28,001 bases of DNA from a virus, in the IMG/VR virus record IMGVR_UViG_3300025438_000103, positions 1-28,001 of that record; one strand, 5' to 3'. Of the stretch, positions 24,427 to 28,001 are shown in pieces. Positions within the stretch are counted from its first letter, which is position 1. Each line of letters opens with the position of its first letter. The translations under genes and the position numbers were made by a program. Below the pieces are notes generated by a model. It did not search any database and was not told the origin of the DNA. It saw nothing but the letters and a program-made list of their open reading frames with translations.

Positions 24427-24534
24427 TTAGCCCTTCATTTTTTTAATATGTTTTTTAATTATTTTAGCTTGTTTAGCATGTGTCTTCGATGCTTTTTTCA
24501 AGCCTGTAACTACTTTCTTTAATACTTTTACCAT
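24427..24534 (-). CDS. Tiny Lys-rich protein, 35 aa
   Basis: A 35-residue frame, ATG at 24534 sharing its A with the TAA of the upstream gene. Fifteen of 35 residues are Lys or Arg, all the rest suited to a single amphipathic helix. It has no separate ribosome site of note, so translation is probably by reinitiation. It is too short to assign, but the unbroken chain of overlapping frames on both sides supports it being real. Confidence 0.6.
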   Translation of the reverse strand: MVKVLKKVVTGLKKASKTHAKQAKIIKKHIKKMKG

Positions 24535-24695
24535 TATTTTTTCTTTTTAGGTTTTTTAGCAGTTTTTGCTGATCTTACAAAATTAGCTTTTGTAGGAGCA
24601 CCTTTGGTTCCAGGCTTTCTCATTGTTTCTCCTGAACCTGCTTTTATTCTTTTTCTTTTTGCTTGTATGTTTGCGTATAATCCTCGTTTAGCCAT
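24534..24695 (-). CDS. Small basic protein, GLYANI-type, 53 aa
   Basis: A 53-residue protein starting AKRGLYANIQAKRKRIKAG, then SGETMRKPGTKGAPT, and ending in KKPKKKK. This pattern is one I have seen as a short protein in many aquatic phages, usually near portal and capsid genes. Function unknown; binding to nucleic acid by its charge is possible. TAATG junctions at both ends; the upstream one follows the slippery run AAAAAAA. Confidence 0.7.
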   Translation of the reverse strand: MAKRGLYANIQAKRKRIKAGSGETMRKPGTKGAPTKANFVRSAKTAKKPKKKK

Positions 24696-24704
24696 TATTT
24701 TTTT
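24686..24704 (-). repeat. 19-base direct repeat, copy 2, at a gene junction
   Basis: AAAAAAATAATGGCTAAAC on the minus strand, identical to the copy at 24772-24790. Each copy holds the end of one small gene, the TAATG overlap and the first codons of the next, so the pair flanks exactly one gene (the 28-residue gene). Recombination between copies would delete or duplicate that gene cleanly. Confidence 0.85.
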
Positions 24705-24781
24705 CTTTTAGGTTTAGATTTTACTATTTTATCTTTTAAAAACTTAGGTAAAGTTTTTTGTTTTTTTGTTAGTTTAGCCAT
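24695..24781 (-). CDS. Tiny basic protein, 28 aa
   Basis: A 28-residue frame with KLTKKQKTLPKFLKDKI, a motif I recognise from short phage proteins near the portal and capsid genes, followed by a KSKPKRKK tail. Flanked on both sides by TAATG overlaps and by the two copies of a 19-base direct repeat. Its last codons are AGA AAA AAA TAA, which contain a slippery A_AAA_AAA in the phase needed for a -1 shift into the next gene. Unknown function. Confidence 0.65.
   Translation of the reverse strand: MAKLTKKQKTLPKFLKDKIVKSKPKRKK
24698..24704 (-). other. Candidate -1 frameshift heptamer A_AAA_AAA (28 aa to 53 aa genes)
   Basis: The seven A residues lie directly before the TAA at 24695-24697, split in the zero frame as A AAA AAA. 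A slip of one base back would continue through ATA ATG into the frame of the 53-residue gene, bypassing the stop. Confidence 0.4.
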
Positions 24782-24790
24782 TATTTTTTT
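24772..24790 (-). repeat. 19-base direct repeat, copy 1, at a gene junction
   Basis: Identical 19-base copy of the sequence at 24686-24704, 86 bases away. It spans the last codons of the Cys-rich gene and the first codons of the 28-residue gene. Confidence 0.85.
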
Positions 24791-24891
24791 GCCTCTTTTT
24801 TACAGTTACATTCATGTGCACACACACATTGTGTAATACCAAATACTTTACACACTAATTCACAAAGTTTTCTTTTAATTTTTTTAAACAT
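24781..24891 (-). CDS. Small Cys-rich protein, 36 aa
   Basis: A 36-residue frame starting FKKIKRKLCELVC and having six Cys (10, 14, 22, 24, 28, 30) and one His (26), in the order C-x3-C-x7-C-x-C-x3-C-x-C. This density suggests metal binding or disulfides; such a pattern is not typical of a chance frame. Its ATG overlaps the TAA of the membrane protein gene. The last codons GCA AAA AAA TAA contain a slippery A_AAA_AAA. No family is recognised with certainty. Confidence 0.65.
   Translation of the reverse strand: MFKKIKRKLCELVCKVFGITQCVCAHECNCKKEAKK
24784..24790 (-). other. Candidate -1 frameshift heptamer A_AAA_AAA (Cys-rich to 28 aa genes)
   Basis: Seven A residues in the phase A AAA AAA directly before the TAA at 24781-24783; a -1 slip would read ATA ATG and join the Cys-rich peptide to the 28-residue protein. 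Confidence 0.4.
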
Positions 24892-25283
24892 TATTTTTTA
24901 CTCCCGTTTGTTTTAATTATATCGGTAGCTTTAATTCCATAAATGGCTGCAACCACAGAAATCCAAAGTCCTGTTATCCACCAAGGCATACCATCCAATT
25001 TGTCAAAATACAAGTCTAGCTTTTTACCAATATCTTCGTCTTCTGCAAATACAGAATACCCTAATAAAAATAAAGGGCTTGAAAGCACTAATAAAACGAA
25101 TTCGTCTTTCCAATCGCCTTTTTGATGTTCCATTATTTTGCCAGAGTATTCAATATCTCCACGTTTCATTTTTTCGGCGTGAAATAATTGAGCTTCTGAC
25201 ATAGCAATCTTAGTTGCTTGTCTATTTTTGTAAATTTCGGAACCAGCTTTAAAAGCTGTACCTAACAGACTCCAGGGAAACAT
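24891..25283 (-). CDS. Two-helix membrane protein, holin candidate, 130 aa
   Basis: A 130-residue protein. The first 60 residues are amphipathic and charged, with HAEKMKRGDIEYSGKIMEHQKGDWKD. Hydrophobic helices lie at about 61-79 and 101-117, separated by a 20-residue acidic loop (AEDEDIGKKLDLYFDKLDG), and a basic tail follows. This layout, seen in many marine phages just after the portal gene, fits a small inner membrane protein such as a holin, but no endolysin is nearby, so the role is open. Starts three bases after the 50-residue gene, ends in a TAATG overlap. Confidence 0.75.
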   Translation of the reverse strand: MFPWSLLGTAFKAGSEIYKNRQATKIAMSEAQLFHAEKMKRGDIEYSGKIMEHQKGDWKDEFVLLVLSSPLFLLGYSVFAEDEDIGKKLDLYFDKLDGMPWWITGLWISVVAAIYGIKATDIIKTNGSKK

Positions 25284-25286
25284 GGT

Positions 25287-25439
25287 TTAGTACCAAGTAG
25301 CTTTAACTGGTAATTTATCTGCTCTCATACCTTTAGTACCTTTAACAGTAACCGTTTGAGATTTATTAGGTGCAGTCATCTCTATTGTTTTAATAGGTGC
25401 TCCGACTTGAGATACTTTTATAGTTTTATCTTTTTTCAT
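25287..25439 (-). CDS. Small basic protein, 50 aa
   Basis: A 50-residue frame, ATG at 25437-25439, starting KKDKTIKVSQVGAPIKTIEMT and ending LPVKATWY. Alternating strands with many Lys suggest a short beta-rich protein. The style recalls short conserved proteins beside portal genes of aquatic phages. The ribosome site is weak (AAGG about 14 bases ahead). Unknown function. Confidence 0.65.
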   Translation of the reverse strand: MKKDKTIKVSQVGAPIKTIEMTAPNKSQTVTVKGTKGMRADKLPVKATWY

Positions 25440-25473
25440 ATTGTCTTTTTAACCTTTTTTTATGCTTTTGTCA

Positions 25474-27933
25474 TTAATTTTGATACTTATCTTTTAGTTT
25501 TGCAGATAAGATTGTTTTTTCAATAGAAGTATCGGCTCTTAAATTAGCTAATTCTTCGTTTTGGTCTATTTTTTGTTGATCGGTAGACTGATTCATCATC
25601 GCTTTCATACGATCTAAGTTATTTCTTTGCTCATCGTACTGTTTTTTACGTTCGTTGTCTTGCGCTTTGAGGTCTAACTCTCTTGCTTTTAGTTTTGCAA
25701 GCGGATCATTGTCAAATTGAGAAGTAATTTCATTTTCTTCCTTCATAAACTCTTCCATCATCTCAGAAATCAACACAGCTTTTCTAGATTCGATCTTTTC
25801 AGAGATCATTCTCATCTGCACCTGCATTTGTTGTCCTGCTTGAGGATTTTGTTGCATCATTTGTTGCATTTGCTGCATCTGTTGCATTTCATTTCTAAAT
25901 TCTACTTCTACTTGCTCTTGAGCCATCAAAGAAATATGTTCAAAGATGTTTTTTTCTAAAGCTGCCATAATAGGAGGTGCATTTCTTGCTAAGTTCGTAG
26001 ACATAAAACTTAAATGAGTAGTGATATGTGCTCTATGATCTTGTCCTGGAAAGGCTTGGAATGGTTTCCCTGCAAGAGCATCAATTTGCTCTAATGCAGG
26101 GTCCTTTGGTTGTGGGGGCGTGGGTCGAATTAATATTTTATCAATGTCTTTTACACCTAATGCTTCATACATATTTCTATATACTTCGTATTGGTTATGA
26201 ATAGCTGGATTCGAAGTAGCTAATTGTAATTCGGTTTGAGCTAAACTAATTCTCTGCGTTTGAGAAAAAATATTAGGGTCTGCTACCGGTAAAATATCTA
26301 CTTTGTCGTCAAAGTCTGTTTGTTTAATTGTTTTTTCTGCTCCTGGTACATCGTATGGATATTCTTGCGGTAAATATAATTTAAATACTCTTGCTAGTAG
26401 GTTAAACTCTTGTTTGAGAGAAGAATAAATTCTTTTATGAATTGCCGACATCGTTCTCGATCCTCTTTCCAACAGCGCTACGGTCGTTCCCACTGCCGCT
26501 TGTTGATTCCCGTCTCCTACCTGCATGTCTGCTATTGAAGCAAAGCGTTGACCTGCATTTACAACGACCCCCATTAATTGCAATAATGTCTGTGAAGGTT
26601 CCTTAAAAGGAAGCATCATAAAGGAATCTTTAATGTTTCCTCCTGGTGCATCTACATCTCTAAATTCTCCGGGTTGTATTGCTTGCGCATCGTCTCTAAT
26701 TCTTATTCCTCGTTGCTTGAATCCAGCTGGTAGGTTAGAAAGCGTTCCTGCATCTAACAACTGTCTTAGTGCTGAAGTAGCTGTTCTAGATAATCCACCA
26801 ATCATGTGAATTAAACCAAAACCATAAAAGCCTAAACCTGGTAAAAATCTAAAGTGAATAAAATATTGTATCTTAGATTTCTTAGGATCATTTACTTCGT
26901 AATTTCTTTTAATAGATAAAACTTCTCTGGAGCTTTCTTCTATCGTTACAATGTAAGGTAATTTAATTCCAGTAGGTTCACCATCTGGACCCATGTCTTC
27001 AAAACCTTCTATTTCTAAATTTACATGGTACTCTAATAAAGTAAAAATATCGTCCGTAGCTGTTTTAGTAATTCCTTCTAGTTCTCGTTCTTTTTTTTGA
27101 ACATCTGTCTCTGGTTGTTCTCCAGGAGTTAGTTCTACATCTCTATAAAATCCTGCTACTTGTTGTTTACGTAATTCATTTTCAGACATTTTTACAACGT
27201 GCACAATAGCTTCTGCTTCTTCTAAAGAAGCTGCATTGTATGGAACCACTAATTCATCTGCAGGTACAAATTTAGAAACGGCTCTTTGTGAGAGTTCATC
27301 GTAATACACTTTTTTAAAAGCAGATCCTGCAAGAGGTAAATGAAATAACATGGTATCAAATTCTGGTTCATATTCTTTCATGACATCCATGATTTGGTAA
27401 TTCATAAAATCTTTAACTCTTTGAGACTGTTGTTCTTTTTCCGGAGTAGCGTTTCCTAAAATTTGAGTTCTCACGGGTCCGCCCGCGGGTAATAATTCTT
27501 TGTACGCCAAAGCTTGAAACTGAGTTACGGCTTCTGCTAATACAGGGTGAGTTGCACCTGACGCACCTTGGAAAGGTTCTGTACGTTGTTCGTACTTAAA
27601 CCCAAGCAAGTCTAGTCCTTGTCGGTATGCGTTTTCCCAATCTCTTCTAGAACTTTTATATTCTTGATAGTTTTGGTATAATTCAGTTCCCATTCTAGAC
27701 AAGTCGTTGTCTTCGATAAATTCAGCTAGGTTAGCGTAATGGTCTTGACTTTCCCCTGCAGCCATAGCAGTAGGATCAAAATCGATATCTACCGATCCGT
27801 CTTCGTTTTCTACAATATCTGTTTCTTCAGAAACTTCTGTTTCACCCGGTTCCATTACTTCTATTTCCTCTTGAATCTCTTCTTCAGGAAATGGGTTAGC
27901 TTCGTTGGGTAATGATTTTTCTATGTCGGCCAT
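25474..27933 (-). CDS. Portal protein (P22-like, with long C-terminal helix), 819 aa
   Basis: An 819-residue protein. An acidic N-terminus (1-60) is followed by the portal clip and wing regions, with YRQGLDLLGFKYEQRTEPFQGASGATHP (about 103-130) and LAYKELLPAGGPVRTQILG, then KDFMNYQI, a stem with ARTATSALRQLLDAGTLSNLPAGF-type sequence, a crown helix region, and a long C-terminal part (about 670-819) rich in Gln, Met and charged residues, suited to the alpha-helical barrel seen in P22 gp1. Length and order match this portal group. Candidate promoter and hairpin stand upstream. The portal forms the ring through which DNA is packaged and ejected. Confidence 0.85.
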   Translation of the reverse strand: MADIEKSLPNEANPFPEEEIQEEIEVMEPGETEVSEETDIVENEDGSVDIDFDPTAMAAGESQDHYANLAEFIEDNDLSRMGTELYQNYQEYKSSRRDWENAYRQGLDLLGFKYEQRTEPFQGASGATHPVLAEAVTQFQALAYKELLPAGGPVRTQILGNATPEKEQQSQRVKDFMNYQIMDVMKEYEPEFDTMLFHLPLAGSAFKKVYYDELSQRAVSKFVPADELVVPYNAASLEEAEAIVHVVKMSENELRKQQVAGFYRDVELTPGEQPETDVQKKERELEGITKTATDDIFTLLEYHVNLEIEGFEDMGPDGEPTGIKLPYIVTIEESSREVLSIKRNYEVNDPKKSKIQYFIHFRFLPGLGFYGFGLIHMIGGLSRTATSALRQLLDAGTLSNLPAGFKQRGIRIRDDAQAIQPGEFRDVDAPGGNIKDSFMMLPFKEPSQTLLQLMGVVVNAGQRFASIADMQVGDGNQQAAVGTTVALLERGSRTMSAIHKRIYSSLKQEFNLLARVFKLYLPQEYPYDVPGAEKTIKQTDFDDKVDILPVADPNIFSQTQRISLAQTELQLATSNPAIHNQYEVYRNMYEALGVKDIDKILIRPTPPQPKDPALEQIDALAGKPFQAFPGQDHRAHITTHLSFMSTNLARNAPPIMAALEKNIFEHISLMAQEQVEVEFRNEMQQMQQMQQMMQQNPQAGQQMQVQMRMISEKIESRKAVLISEMMEEFMKEENEITSQFDNDPLAKLKARELDLKAQDNERKKQYDEQRNNLDRMKAMMNQSTDQQKIDQNEELANLRADTSIEKTILSAKLKDKYQN

Positions 27934-27950
27934 TTATTTTCTCCGTTTGC

Positions 27951-27970
27951 ACTGTCTTAACAGTATTATA
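27951..27970 (-). promoter_or_regulatory. Candidate -10 element and adjacent inverted repeat before the portal gene
   Basis: On the minus strand TATAAT (27965-27970) is followed at once by ACTGTTAAGACAGT (27951-27964), a perfect five-pair inverted repeat with a four-base loop. No good -35 element lies 17 bases upstream; that space is occupied by the hairpin at 27983-27999. A phage-specific promoter or an operator is possible. Confidence 0.35.
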
Positions 27971-27982
27971 GTTAATATTCAA

Positions 27983-27999
27983 GCCCTGTGGGACAGGGC
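27983..27999 (-). terminator. Hairpin at the right edge, possible terminator of the upstream gene
   Basis: GCCCTGT, loop CCC, ACAGGGC (minus strand) make a perfect seven-pair stem. Only TT then GAATATT follows, so it is a modest terminator. The gene it would end lies outside the window. Confidence 0.4.
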
Positions 28000-28001
28000 C
28001 T

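Noticed and set aside
24891-25283. Definite holin call
   Set aside because: The two-helix layout fits, but no endolysin or spanin is in the window, so it is left as a candidate.
25440-25473. Four-codon ATG frame just after the portal stop
   Set aside because: Too short and with no sign of being a real leader peptide.
25717-25959. Plus-strand frame rich in Leu and His
   Set aside because: It is the reverse of the Gln/Met/charged C-terminal helix of the portal; it has no ribosome site and no independent context.

Overview
The window is a block of virion-structure genes from a tailed double-stranded DNA phage, visibly AT-rich and read entirely on the minus strand, so transcription runs from high to low coordinates. 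There are no bacterial housekeeping genes, integrase, tRNA, insertion sequence or CRISPR array. Gene content and style (P22-type long portal, P22-gp10-like nozzle, very large internal proteins, no tape measure, no sheath) suggest a short-tailed podovirus. The proteins resemble those common in uncultured marine phages; the host cannot be read from the sequence, although an AT-rich marine bacterium is plausible.

Head module (28001 to about 20431): a hairpin and a candidate promoter lead into the portal gene (25474-27933). A run of very small genes follows, several joined by one-base TAATG stop/start overlaps: a 50-residue protein, a two-helix membrane protein, a Cys-rich peptide, four very Lys-rich proteins and an 84-residue protein. 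Then come a GroES-like co-chaperonin, a scaffolding protein, two head-associated proteins and an HK97-fold (Mu gpT-like) major capsid protein. A strong intrinsic terminator sits directly after the capsid gene.

Connector and tail module (20355 to about 8845): two small genes, a candidate promoter with an inverted repeat, two small beta-rich proteins separated by a UUCG-loop hairpin, head completion/adaptor proteins, a 22-residue-repeat protein, a short fibre-like protein, a three-gene adhesion cassette (DUF4376-like protein, LamG plus SPRY fibre, DUF7483-like fibre) and the tail nozzle-like protein. The adhesion cassette has about one third of the CpG density of the genes on both sides, which suggests it was exchanged as a unit.

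Distal module (8852 to 1): small proteins, two glycosyltransferases (GT-B/GT4 type and GT-A type) and four candidate internal/ejection proteins. The last exceeds 1351 residues and runs off the left edge.

Terminase, lysis enzyme and replication genes are not in the window. No gene-free stretch exceeds about 170 bases; the largest (19781-19946) is annotated as regulatory. The items most worth following are the slippery poly-A/TAATG chain of small basic genes, the GroES gene that starts inside its upstream neighbour, the CpG-poor adhesion cassette, the 22-residue repeat protein and the paired glycosyltransferases.
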